A stretch of DNA of 46,913 bases from DASZYF01 sp035545535 (lineage in GTDB: Bacteria; Actinomycetota; Actinomycetes; Mycobacteriales; CAJCIY01), in assembly GCA_035545535.1 (NCBI GenBank), contig DASZYF010000038.1, positions 1 to 46,913 on the forward strand, written 5' to 3'. Below the pieces are notes generated by a model. It saw only the letters and a list, made by a program, of their open reading frames with translations. It was not told the origin of the DNA and searched no databases. Positions 14,789 through 23,421 of this stretch are shown in pieces. A program made the translations under genes and the position numbers. Within the stretch, counting starts at the first letter, position 1, and each line of letters begins with the position of its first letter.

Positions 14789-17013
14789 CCGTCCTCACCC
14801 CGGCCGAGGAGGCGCGGCTCACCGAGCACCACGACCGGCACGACCGCGCCCGCGAGATCCTCGGGGTCGACGGGGTCGAGCACACCGAGCGACTGCGCGA
14901 CACGTTGCGCGGACACGGCGTGACGCTGTACCCCGTCAGCGCGCTCGGGCTGCTGCTGCTCGTCGACGGCTTCCAAGGGACCGCCTTCACCGTCCTCACG
15001 CCCGACCTGCAGCGTGCCCTCGGCGTCGGTCTCGGCGCACTGGCCGGCGCGCGCATCCTCACCTTCGTCGCCACCGTGCTGGCGCCGCTGCCGATGGCCG
15101 CGCTCGCGAGCAGCCGCCTGGTCCGCTCGGGTCGTGTCGGTCGCGCCTCGATCTGCATCGTCACCGGCCTCGCGTGGAGCCTCATCACACTCACGACCGG
15201 CTTCGTCACCTCGCTCCTTGCGCTCATCGGTGTCCTGGTCTTCGACGGGCTCTCCAGCGGCAGCGTCGCCGCACTGCACGCCCCGTTGCTCGCCGACTCC
15301 TACCCGCCGCGGGCGCGCGTGCGGATCTACGCGCTGTACGCGCAGATCGCGACGCTCGGTGCTCTCATCAGCCCGCTCCTCGTCAGCCTGCTCGCCGGGC
15401 CGTTCGACCTCACCTGGCGGGGCGTCTTCCTCGGCCTCGGCGGGTTGTCGCTCCTGGGCACGTTCGTCTCCTTCGGTCTGCGCGACCCCGGGCCCGGCAA
15501 GTTCGACACCGAAGCGATCCGCTCCGAGACCCTCGGCGACACGAGCCACGTCGACCTCGGCTTCTTCGAGATCGTGCGCCGGCTGCTGCTGATCCCGTCA
15601 GTGCAACGCATCCTCACCGGCTTCGCCGTCTTCGGCGTCCTCTCGATCCCGCTCGCGACCTTCATCTCGACGTTCCTGTACGAGCAGTACCGGCTAGGCA
15701 TCGTCGCGCGCGGGTTCTTCTTCGCCGGCGTCGCTGCGGTGACGATCGTCGGGCTGGCGGTCTGGGGCCGTCGCGGCGAGCAGGAGTTCAGCAAGGATCC
15801 CGGCGAGGTCGTCGACCGGGCGGGCACATACCTGGCGATCGGCGTGGTCTTCGTCGTCGTCGGCGCGGTCGTGCACCTGCTCGCCCTCGCGTTCGTGTTC
15901 ATCGCCGTGGGCCAGACCGTCATCGCGCTCATGAGCCCCGGCCTCACGGCCGTCTCGCAGAGCCTGGTGGACGCCCGGTTCCGACCGCACCTCGCGGCGA
16001 TCCTCGGCCTGTTCACGGCAGCGGGCGCAATCTTCGGGACCCTGTTCCTGAGCTCGATCAACCAGCGCTTCGGGATCGTCGGGTCGATGGTCAGCCTCAT
16101 CGTGCCCGGCGTCATCGGCGCGATGATCGTGCGCTCGGCCCGCGGCCTCGTAGGCCCGGACATGGACCGGATGATCGAGTCGCTCCTCGAGGAGCAGGAC
16201 CTCGCGGCGTTGCACGCGTCCGGCGGCCGGCTGCCGATGCTCGCATGCCGCGGTGTGAACTTCTCCTACGGGCAGCTCCAGGTGCTCTTCGACGTCGACT
16301 TCACCGTGGACCAGGGCGAGATGGTCGCGCTGCTCGGCACGAACGGCGCCGGGAAGTCGACGCTGCTGAAGGTCGTGTCCGGCATCGGCCTGCCGCAGTC
16401 GGGCACCGTGCGCATGGGTGGTCACGACATCACCTACCTCGATGCCGAACGGCGCCTGCGGCTGGGCATCACGCAGATCCCCGGCGGCCGCGCGGTGTTC
16501 GGCCCGTTGAACGTCGTCGACAACCTCAGATGCTTCGGCTATACGCTCGGATCGAGCCGGAAGGTCGTCGACGACGCCATCGGCCGCTGCCTCGCCGCGT
16601 TCCCGCGCCTGGACGAGCGCAAGGGCTCAGCCGCCGTGACGCTGTCGGGCGGTGAGCAGCAGATGCTCGGCCTGTCGAAGGCTCTGATGCTCAAGCCCCA
16701 GCTCCTGCTGATCGACGAGCTCTCGCTCGGCCTCGCTCCCGTCATCGTGGCGCAGCTCCTCGACATGGTCCGATCGATCAACGAGGAAGGCACGGCCGTC
16801 GTTCTGGTCGAGCAGTCGGTCAACATCGCGCTCTCCCTCGTCGATCACGCCTACTTCATGGAGAAGGGCCAGATGCGCTTCGACGGTCCGGCGCAGGAGC
16901 TCCTCGGCCGGGACGACCTGCTGCGCGCGGTGTTCCTCGAGGGCGCGACCAAGGGCGCGGCGCGGGCGGACGGCCGCCCCGCCCGTCGGGCCAAGACGCG
17001 GGCGGCCCGATGA
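14785..17013 (+). CDS. Fused MFS-like permease and LivF-type ABC ATPase
   Basis: A 742-aa membrane fusion. Residues about 45-455 are a multi-span region with the look of a major-facilitator transporter (a dozen or so hydrophobic segments, 'ADSYPPRARVRIYALY' loop). From about residue 490 follows a complete ABC ATPase like LivF: Walker A 'GTNGAGKST' near 518, signature 'LSGGEQQ' near 620 and Walker B 'LLLIDE' near 640. LivF normally stands alone and pairs with LivG. Fusion to an MFS-like body is odd, because MFS carriers do not use ATP; the membrane part may instead be a docking or accessory domain. Start GTG 14785 overlaps the lipoprotein stop and ATGA at 17010 leads into the LivHMG fusion, which provides the partner ATPase. 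Confidence 0.87.
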   Translation: MTVLTPAEEARLTEHHDRHDRAREILGVDGVEHTERLRDTLRGHGVTLYPVSALGLLLLVDGFQGTAFTVLTPDLQRALGVGLGALAGARILTFVATVLAPLPMAALASSRLVRSGRVGRASICIVTGLAWSLITLTTGFVTSLLALIGVLVFDGLSSGSVAALHAPLLADSYPPRARVRIYALYAQIATLGALISPLLVSLLAGPFDLTWRGVFLGLGGLSLLGTFVSFGLRDPGPGKFDTEAIRSETLGDTSHVDLGFFEIVRRLLLIPSVQRILTGFAVFGVLSIPLATFISTFLYEQYRLGIVARGFFFAGVAAVTIVGLAVWGRRGEQEFSKDPGEVVDRAGTYLAIGVVFVVVGAVVHLLALAFVFIAVGQTVIALMSPGLTAVSQSLVDARFRPHLAAILGLFTAAGAIFGTLFLSSINQRFGIVGSMVSLIVPGVIGAMIVRSARGLVGPDMDRMIESLLEEQDLAALHASGGRLPMLACRGVNFSYGQLQVLFDVDFTVDQGEMVALLGTNGAGKSTLLKVVSGIGLPQSGTVRMGGHDITYLDAERRLRLGITQIPGGRAVFGPLNVVDNLRCFGYTLGSSRKVVDDAIGRCLAAFPRLDERKGSAAVTLSGGEQQMLGLSKALMLKPQLLLIDELSLGLAPVIVAQLLDMVRSINEEGTAVVLVEQSVNIALSLVDHAYFMEKGQMRFDGPAQELLGRDDLLRAVFLEGATKGAARADGRPARRAKTRAAR

Positions 17014-20000
17014 TCGAGACGATGCGGTTCGCGCTGGCCGAGGGCTGGGCGTCGCTGCGGGCCGTCAAGGTGCGGACCTGGTCGATGATCGTCGCCGCCG
17101 TCGTCGTGGTCTACGTCGTGCTCACCTTCGTCCTGCCGCACGTGATCAGCACCGACAGCACCAGGTCACGGCACTGGGAGACGCCGCTGCCCTCGGTCGT
17201 GCTCGGCCTGATCGAGGGAGTTGCCTACGGCCTGCTCGGCGTCGGCCTCGTGCTCGTCTACCGCACCAACCGGATCATCAACTTCGCGCACGGGCAGATC
17301 GGCGCCTTCGCGGCCGCGTTCTTCGGCGTCGAGGTCATCAAGTGGCACATCCCCTACTGGGTCTCCCTGCCGCTCGCGCTCGCCCTCGCCGGCGGGGTCG
17401 GCGCTCTTTCCGAAGCCGTCGTGATCCGCCGTCTGCGCAAGGCGCCCCTCGTGATGAGCGTCGTGGCGACCCTCGGTCTCGGTCAGCTGCTCGTGGGCCT
17501 CGGCTTCCTCATCAACAACCAGGCCGGTGCGGGGGCCAAGTTCCCCAGCCCGCCGGGCATGCCCACGTTCCGGGTGGGTGCCCGCCTCGTCACGCCGTCG
17601 AACTTCGCCCTGCTGACGCTGGGCCCGCTCGTGGTCATCGCGATCGGTGCGTTCCTGCGGTTCAGCCGGGTCGGCGTCGCGCTGCGCGGCTCAGCCGCCA
17701 ACCCCGAGGCCGCGCGCATGGCCGGGATCTTCGCCAGCCGCATGTCCTCGCTGGCCTGGGCGATCGCCGGCGCGTTGGCCGGCTTCTCGGCGATCCTGAC
17801 CGCGCCGGACATCGGGTACCAGTCGGCGAGCAGCTTCGGGCCGTCACTGCTGCTCCGAGCGCTCTTCGGCGCGGTCCTGGCCCGCATGTTCAACATGCCG
17901 CTGGCGCTGTTCTGGGGTGCGGTGCTCGGGGTGATCGAGGCGCTGCTGCACTGGAACTTCAATCACGCGAGCTTCGTCGAGGTCGTCCTGTTCGTCATCA
18001 TCGTGATCGCGCTGCTGGCGCAGCGACGGCTGAGCGGGCGGGGTGAGGAGAAGGGGTCCTGGGCCTCCGTGCAGGCCCTCGCACCGGTGCCCAAGGCGCT
18101 GCGAGAGCTCTGGCTCGTCCGCAACCTCGGTCGCACCATCGCCGTCGTCGCGGTTGCGTTCCTGTTCCTCCTCCCGGTCTCCGGGCTCATCGACAACACC
18201 GACGCCGTGACGCTGACCGGCGACTTCGCGTTCGTCATCGTCGGGCTGTCCGTGGGCGTCATCACCGGTCTGGCCGGCCAGCTCTCACTCGGTCAGTTCG
18301 CCATCGCATCGATCGGCGCGGTCGTGAGCTATCAGGTCGCCTATCGCACGGGGAGCTACCTCGAGAGCTTCTTCTACGCCGGCATCGCCGCAGCGGTCGT
18401 GAGCGTCGTCATCGGCCTGCCGGCCCTGCGGATCAAGGGGCTGCTCCTCACCGTCACGACCCTGGCGTTCGCTCTCGTCGTCCCGAACTGGCTGCTCCAG
18501 CAGCCCTGGATGCTCGGCACCAGCGGCGTGGACCCCGGCCGGCCCGTCATCGCTCACCATGCGCTGAACACCGGCAAGGACTACTACTACTTCGGTCTGG
18601 CGATCGTCGCCGTCGCGCTGCTGCTCGCCCGCAACATCCGGGCCGGCGGTCTCGGCCGCCTGCTCATCGCGGTGCGGGACAACGAAGACGCCGCCCGCGC
18701 CTTCACCGTGCCCGCCGCGTTGGTCAAGCTGCAGGGCTTCGCCCTGGCCGGCTTCATCGCCGGTCTCGGCGGTGCGCTGTACGGGCACTCGCTGTCGAGC
18801 GTCGGGAGCTCGTCGTTCCCTGTCGACGTCAGCACGCAGGTCGTCGTCATGGCGGTCGTCGGCGGCCTGTCGATCCTGTCCGGGCCGATCCTCGGCGTGC
18901 TGTTCGTCTTCGTGCTGCCGCAGTTCGGACATCTCGACAGCCTCGGTCTGGTCGCGACCAACTTCGGGCTGCTCATCATCATCATGTACCTGCCCGGTGG
19001 GCTCGCCACCATCCTCGGCCGCGTCCGGGACCGCATCTTCAGGGCCATCGGCCGACGGGCCGGCATCGACGTGGAAGCCGCCTACCTCGCGGAGGCGAGC
19101 TCGGGAGCCGCCGACGAGGACACCGGCGCCCCGGCGCGCGCCCCGCTGACGGTCGCGCCCCGCCACCGGGCCCTGCCAGGCCCCGTCCTCGAAGCCGACG
19201 GGCTCGTCAAGAGCTTCGGTGGCATCCGCGCCGTGCGGGGCGTCTCCCTCGCCGTCAACGCCGGCGAGACGCTCGGTCTCATCGGACCCAACGGCGCCGG
19301 CAAGACCACGACCTTCGAGCTGATCGCCGGGTTCATCCGCGCCGACGCCGGCACGGTCCGCTTCCGCGGGACCGACGTGACCCACCTCTCCGCCGAGGCG
19401 CGCGGCCGCGAAGGGCTGATCCGCTCCTTCCAGGACGCCGCGCTGTTCCCCACGCTGACGGTCCTCGAGTGCGTGCAGCTCGCGATGGAGAAGCGCGACC
19501 CCACCCGCATGCTGACCTCGGTCTCCGGCTGGACCCGCGCCGAGAAGCGCAAGGAGGCGCAGGCCCGCGAGCTCGTCAGCTGGATGGGACTCGACCGCTA
19601 CCGCTCGGCGCAGGTGCAGGCGCTGTCGACCGGGACGCGCCGCATCGCGGAGATCGCGTGCCTCGTCGGGCTCGAGCCCGAGGTGCTGCTCCTGGACGAG
19701 CCGGCTGCGGGAGTCGCCCAGAAGGAGACGGAGGCGCTCGGCGCTCTGCTCGTCCAGCTCAAGGCGCAGCTGGACCTCACCCTGGTCATCATCGAGCACG
19801 ACATCCCCCTCGTCATGGACCTCTCGGACCGCATCGTGTGCATGGCGGACGGGGAGGTCATCGCGGCGGGGCCGCCGGACATCGTCCGCACCGACCCGCG
19901 GGTCGTCGAGTCCTACCTCGGCGGCGACATCACTGCGATCGAGAGGTCCGGCGCGCGGCGCGCGACGGGGCCGAGCCGCCGCACGAAGCCTGCCGTCGCA

Positions 20001-20021
20001 CTGGCCGGGAGCGCGTCATGA
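17010..20021 (+). CDS. LivH-LivM-LivG triple fusion, branched-chain amino acid-type ABC transporter
   Basis: A 1003-aa protein that joins both permeases and one ATPase of a HAAT-type importer. The LivH part is about residues 60-340 ('YRTNRIINFAHGQIGAF'), the LivM part about 365-680 ('ITGLAGQLSLGQFA'), and the LivG ATPase about 725-975. The ATPase has Walker A 'GPNGAGKTT' near 759 and Walker B 'LLLLDEP' near 892. Its signature reads 'LSTGTRR' near 872 where LSGGQ is usual. That change is an oddity which may still allow ATP hydrolysis together with the normal signature in the partner MFS-LivF protein. It is coupled at both ends by 4-base overlaps. With the binding lipoproteins it forms a complete importer, probably for a peptide- or amino-acid-like compound. 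Confidence 0.9.
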   Translation: MIETMRFALAEGWASLRAVKVRTWSMIVAAVVVVYVVLTFVLPHVISTDSTRSRHWETPLPSVVLGLIEGVAYGLLGVGLVLVYRTNRIINFAHGQIGAFAAAFFGVEVIKWHIPYWVSLPLALALAGGVGALSEAVVIRRLRKAPLVMSVVATLGLGQLLVGLGFLINNQAGAGAKFPSPPGMPTFRVGARLVTPSNFALLTLGPLVVIAIGAFLRFSRVGVALRGSAANPEAARMAGIFASRMSSLAWAIAGALAGFSAILTAPDIGYQSASSFGPSLLLRALFGAVLARMFNMPLALFWGAVLGVIEALLHWNFNHASFVEVVLFVIIVIALLAQRRLSGRGEEKGSWASVQALAPVPKALRELWLVRNLGRTIAVVAVAFLFLLPVSGLIDNTDAVTLTGDFAFVIVGLSVGVITGLAGQLSLGQFAIASIGAVVSYQVAYRTGSYLESFFYAGIAAAVVSVVIGLPALRIKGLLLTVTTLAFALVVPNWLLQQPWMLGTSGVDPGRPVIAHHALNTGKDYYYFGLAIVAVALLLARNIRAGGLGRLLIAVRDNEDAARAFTVPAALVKLQGFALAGFIAGLGGALYGHSLSSVGSSSFPVDVSTQVVVMAVVGGLSILSGPILGVLFVFVLPQFGHLDSLGLVATNFGLLIIIMYLPGGLATILGRVRDRIFRAIGRRAGIDVEAAYLAEASSGAADEDTGAPARAPLTVAPRHRALPGPVLEADGLVKSFGGIRAVRGVSLAVNAGETLGLIGPNGAGKTTTFELIAGFIRADAGTVRFRGTDVTHLSAEARGREGLIRSFQDAALFPTLTVLECVQLAMEKRDPTRMLTSVSGWTRAEKRKEAQARELVSWMGLDRYRSAQVQALSTGTRRIAEIACLVGLEPEVLLLDEPAAGVAQKETEALGALLVQLKAQLDLTLVIIEHDIPLVMDLSDRIVCMADGEVIAAGPPDIVRTDPRVVESYLGGDITAIERSGARRATGPSRRTKPAVALAGSAS

Positions 20022-20395
20022 CCGAAGTCCTCACGACCGCGCCGACGGAGACCGCGAACGTCGACGGCGACAGACGACGCGCGTCCGGAGCCCGTGCTGT
20101 CCTGCGCCGCATCGCGGCGGTCCCGCGCATCCTCACCTGGTGCGGCCTGGTGGTCACGGCCGCCGGCTTCGTGCTCATCGCGATCGCCTGGGGCGAGATC
20201 GCGGCACGCACCGCCGTGGCTCTGCAGCTGCCCTACCTCATGAGCGCGGGGATCGTGGGGCTCGGGCTCGTGCTCGTCGGCATGACCTTGGTGGCCATCG
20301 ACGCCAAGCTCGCCGACGCGCGGGCCCGCGCCGCGCAGGCGAGCGAGCTCGCAACCCGCCTCGCCGCGCTGCTGGAACGCGGGACCCGGCCGTGA
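20018..20395 (+). CDS. Small membrane protein (two predicted membrane spans)
   Basis: A 125-aa protein with an N-terminal soluble part, two hydrophobic segments ('LTWCGLVVTAAGFVLIAIAW' and 'LMSAGIVGLGLVLVGMTLVA') and a C-terminal Ala/Arg/Glu-rich helix that may form a coiled coil. No named family is recognised. ATG 20018 overlaps the stop of the Liv fusion and its own stop overlaps the next start. It resembles the next product in plan (two spans, then a charged helix), so the two may assemble together with the transporter. Confidence 0.72.
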   Translation: MTEVLTTAPTETANVDGDRRRASGARAVLRRIAAVPRILTWCGLVVTAAGFVLIAIAWGEIAARTAVALQLPYLMSAGIVGLGLVLVGMTLVAIDAKLADARARAAQASELATRLAALLERGTRP

Positions 20396-20715
20396 CCCGG
20401 CACCCGCTGCGCACCGCGCTGCTGACCAGCGCGGGGCTCATCGTCGCGGGCTTCGTCGTCATCGCGCTCGGACAGCGCGTCGTGGCCCGCACGCTCGACG
20501 TGTCCGACCAGATGGCCGGCATCGTCAGCGGCGGCATCGGCGGCATCGCGCTCATCAGCGTCGGCTGCGTGTTCGCGCTCGTCCAAGTGGGGCGCTTCGT
20601 CGAAGACGGCGCCCGGTCCGACACCGACACGGTCATCGACATCGTCGCGCAGCTCAACGCCCTGCCCCCCGCCCCCGACCCGCCCCGCAAGACCTCCCGG
20701 CGGCGGGCTCCGTGA
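20392..20715 (+). CDS. Small membrane protein, similar layout to its neighbour
   Basis: A 107-aa protein with two hydrophobic segments ('LLTSAGLIVAGFVVIALG' and 'GIGGIALISVGCVFALVQV') and a charged, Pro-rich C-terminus. GTG 20392 overlaps the preceding stop, and GTGA at 20712 leads to the surface protein. Function unknown. Size, topology and strict coupling suggest a small accessory subunit of the Liv-type transporter. Confidence 0.7.
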   Translation: MTRHPLRTALLTSAGLIVAGFVVIALGQRVVARTLDVSDQMAGIVSGGIGGIALISVGCVFALVQVGRFVEDGARSDTDTVIDIVAQLNALPPAPDPPRKTSRRRAP

Positions 20716-21740
20716 TGCGCCGGGCCACGCCGCTGGTCCTGGCCGGGCTGTTCACGCTCGCCGGCGCCGCGCCGGCGCTGGCCGCGCACCGCCCCGCGGC
20801 TGAGGCGGACGTCACGGTGACGGTCCCGATCACCGCCGAGGCCTGGTGGACGAGCAGCCCGGTGTGCGCGGGCGGGGTCCCCTGCGGCACCCTCGGCGCG
20901 ACCCCGGTCAACCCCTTCGGCGCCGGAACGCTGCACGTCGCCGTCACCGCCGGCACCGAGACCGCGCGCTCCTACCTCACCCTCGGCACGGCGGCGCCGC
21001 CGGGGGCGGAGCTGACCGACGCCACGTTGACGGTCGCGCTCGACACGACGACGCCGGGTGACGGCAACGAAGCGCCCGACACCTCGCACGTGTGGGTCTG
21101 CGTCACCACGCAACCCGTCACACCCGGTGAGGGGCAGATCGGCACCCCGCCGGCCGCGGACTGCTCCACGCACGTGGAGCTCAACTACCAGCCCGGCGCC
21201 ATCCCCAGCCTGACCGGCGACCTCACACCCATGCTCGCCGTGCTGTCCAAGCCGAAGATCACCCTCGCGCTGATCGCGTCGCAACGCAGCGCGACGACCG
21301 ACGCCTGGCACGTCGTGTTCTCCTCGCACACGCGCGCCGCCGCACCGACGCCACCGGCCTCTCTCGTCGAGACCTTCGGCCCGACCGGCTCCACCGTGGC
21401 GCCCTCGCCACCCGCACCGCCCGCTCCATCGACGCGCACACCTGCTCTGCCGGCGACCTCGCCCGCCCCGCCGTCCGTGGCGCCGCCCGCCTACGTCCCT
21501 CCGGCCGTGCCGCTGCCGGGCGACGTCACGGCGACCGATGCTCCGGCTCCGGCGCCCCAGGTCGCGGGATCGACCGCCGCGGCGTCGGCCGCGCCGTCGG
21601 CACCGCTGGCCGACTCGGCGAGCACGACCGTCGGCTTCGCCTACCCCGTGGTGCTGCTCCTCCCGCTGGTGATCGGTACGACCCTGTACGCGCTCGGCCG
21701 CCAGCTCGTCGGTCCGATGCGCCGCCGCCCGGAGCGGTGA
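20712..21740 (+). CDS. Secreted, C-terminally anchored surface protein
   Basis: A 342-aa exported protein. It has a signal peptide ending near 'APALAA' (about residue 25), a beta-rich domain with paired Cys ('SPVCAGGVPCGT', 'HVWVCVTT', 'AADCSTHVEL') to about residue 215, a Pro/Ala/Ser/Thr-rich stalk (about 220-305) and a final membrane segment ('VVLLLPLVIGTTLYALG') with basic tail. The layout is that of a membrane-tethered surface protein displayed across the wall. I do not recognise the domain. GTG 20712 overlaps the stop before it; ATG 20715 is equally good. It is the last gene of the operon and may gather or process ligand for the binding lipoproteins. Confidence 0.75.
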   Translation: MMRRATPLVLAGLFTLAGAAPALAAHRPAAEADVTVTVPITAEAWWTSSPVCAGGVPCGTLGATPVNPFGAGTLHVAVTAGTETARSYLTLGTAAPPGAELTDATLTVALDTTTPGDGNEAPDTSHVWVCVTTQPVTPGEGQIGTPPAADCSTHVELNYQPGAIPSLTGDLTPMLAVLSKPKITLALIASQRSATTDAWHVVFSSHTRAAAPTPPASLVETFGPTGSTVAPSPPAPPAPSTRTPALPATSPAPPSVAPPAYVPPAVPLPGDVTATDAPAPAPQVAGSTAAASAAPSAPLADSASTTVGFAYPVVLLLPLVIGTTLYALGRQLVGPMRRRPER

Positions 21741-21755
21741 GCGCGTCACCCGCAA

Positions 21756-21778
21756 GACCGGCTGACGGTCAGACGGTC
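21756..21778. terminator. Weak hairpin between convergent operons
   Basis: GACCG (21756-21760) pairs with CGGTC (21774-21778) around an inner CTGA/TCAG. It lies at the meeting point of the rightward transporter operon and the leftward CocE gene and overlaps the stop of the latter. The stem is short and no T-run follows, so the call is tentative. Confidence 0.3.
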
Positions 21779-23421
21779 GGCTTCACCTCCTCCGCAGTGA
21801 CGAGGGGCATGCGGCCGTAGGGCTGGAGCGCGCCGTCATCCGCGATGGGCAACGCGATGGACGAGGTGTGGTGCACCGTGTTGGTGGCGATGCGGAACGT
21901 CGTGTCCGTCCCGATGGTCGCGCCGGTGTTGGCGTTGCGGTCCCAGGTGGGGAAGTCGCTGCTGGTGACCGTCACCCGCACGCGGTGGCCCGCGCGGACG
22001 ACGTGACCGACGGCGGACAGCTCGATCTCGTAGTGCTCGACCGCATCGGGCTCCAGGAGGACCTCGCGGTCGAGACCCTTGCGGAAGCGTGCGCGCATGC
22101 GACCCTGCGCGAGCTGCAGGCAGGTCCCGTCGGGCGCGACGTCGTGCAGCGCGATCATCCAGTCGGTGTCCGGGCAGTCACTGGCGGCGTGGAGCGTCAT
22201 CCACGGGATGCCGCAGACGATCGCCTCTTGTGCGAAAGGGACGGAGGTGTAGGCGAGCACGTCGGGTCGGTCCATCTGGAACCGCCGATCGAGCGGCGTC
22301 TCCACCGCCGACCCGTAGACGTCCTCGTCGACGAGCGCGGGCACCGGGTCCGCCGGATCGTAGGCGTAGCTGTCGCACCCGCCGTGGGCATCGCCGGCAT
22401 CGTCGGTGAGCGCCGCGCCGGAGCCGAGGAAGAGCCGCCGCACGGTGCCGCCCGGCGGTGGGAAGTCCGTCGTCGCGACCCAGCCGTCGCGACCGGTGAG
22501 GAACAGCCGCACGCGCGGCACGGCCTCACCCCGGCCGCGCAGCTGCCGGTCGTACCACTGCACGTGGACAGCCAGCACGTCGACGACGGCGTCGGCCCCG
22601 AAGTCGACACCGCCGAGGTGACGCTGCGGGGTCCGCGTCCCACCGTGGTCCCAGGGCCCGATGACCAGGGTCTGCTCGGGATGGACCCGCATGCGGTCCC
22701 ACGCGAGCAGCGCTCCTGCCTGGTCGTCGTCGAACCACCCCGTCACGTGCATCGCCGGGACGTCGAAGTCGGGCAGGCAGTCATCGACGCGGATCGCCCG
22801 CCAGTAGTCGTCGAGGCCCGGGTGCTCGAGCCACTCCTGCCACAGCGGCAGCTCGCGGCCGAGCGCGTCGCCGAGGTCGCGCAGGGGCAGGTGACGAAGC
22901 ACGCTTGGCCAGTCGACCCGCGAGGGGTCCTGCTGGACGCGCCCGCCGACGAGGTGCAGCCACGCCGCCATCAGCGGGGTCGGGATGCCGCGGTCGAACG
23001 GGAGCTCCTCGGCGAGACGGCCGGCCGACGCGGTGCTGGCCACGGCGGCGAGGTGCGGGGGCCGTTCCCGGGCCAGGGCCCACTGCGTCCAGCCGAGGTA
23101 GGAGCCGCCCCACGTCGCGACCTGGCCGGTGCACCACGGCTGTGCGGCGACCCACTCGACGCTCTCGCAGCCGTCGGCGGCCTCGTGCACGAAGGGGGTC
23201 CAGTGACCTTCGGAGTCGTGGCGGCCCCGGACGTCCTGCACGACGACGACGTAGCCCTGCGCGCAGAACCGCTCCGCGGCCGCGCGCGTCACCGGGCCCT
23301 GTTTGCCGTACGGCGTGCGCACGAGGATCGCTGGCGCGGGGACGACCTCGGGCACGAACACGTCCGCGCTCGTCCGCACGCCGTCGCGCAGCGGGATGGC
23401 GACGTCCCAGAGGAGCTTCAC
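21769..23421 (-). CDS. CocE/NonD-type hydrolase (X-Pro dipeptidyl-peptidase S15 family)
   Basis: A 550-aa serine hydrolase of the CocE / alpha-amino-acid ester hydrolase group. The N-terminal alpha/beta-hydrolase part carries the nucleophile in 'WGGSYLGW', an Asp in 'GWFDDDQAG' and the His in 'WDHGGT'. The C-terminal jelly-roll domain ('HRVRVTVTSSDFPTWDRN') is typical. Relatives cleave cocaine, beta-lactam acyl esters or X-Pro peptides, so the fold fits an ester or amide of an amino acid. There is no signal peptide. Start GTG 23421 overlaps the D-aminoacylase stop (GTGA), so the two are coupled and probably act in one route. Confidence 0.88.
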   Translation of the reverse strand: MKLLWDVAIPLRDGVRTSADVFVPEVVPAPAILVRTPYGKQGPVTRAAAERFCAQGYVVVVQDVRGRHDSEGHWTPFVHEAADGCESVEWVAAQPWCTGQVATWGGSYLGWTQWALARERPPHLAAVASTASAGRLAEELPFDRGIPTPLMAAWLHLVGGRVQQDPSRVDWPSVLRHLPLRDLGDALGRELPLWQEWLEHPGLDDYWRAIRVDDCLPDFDVPAMHVTGWFDDDQAGALLAWDRMRVHPEQTLVIGPWDHGGTRTPQRHLGGVDFGADAVVDVLAVHVQWYDRQLRGRGEAVPRVRLFLTGRDGWVATTDFPPPGGTVRRLFLGSGAALTDDAGDAHGGCDSYAYDPADPVPALVDEDVYGSAVETPLDRRFQMDRPDVLAYTSVPFAQEAIVCGIPWMTLHAASDCPDTDWMIALHDVAPDGTCLQLAQGRMRARFRKGLDREVLLEPDAVEHYEIELSAVGHVVRAGHRVRVTVTSSDFPTWDRNANTGATIGTDTTFRIATNTVHHTSSIALPIADDGALQPYGRMPLVTAEEVKPTV

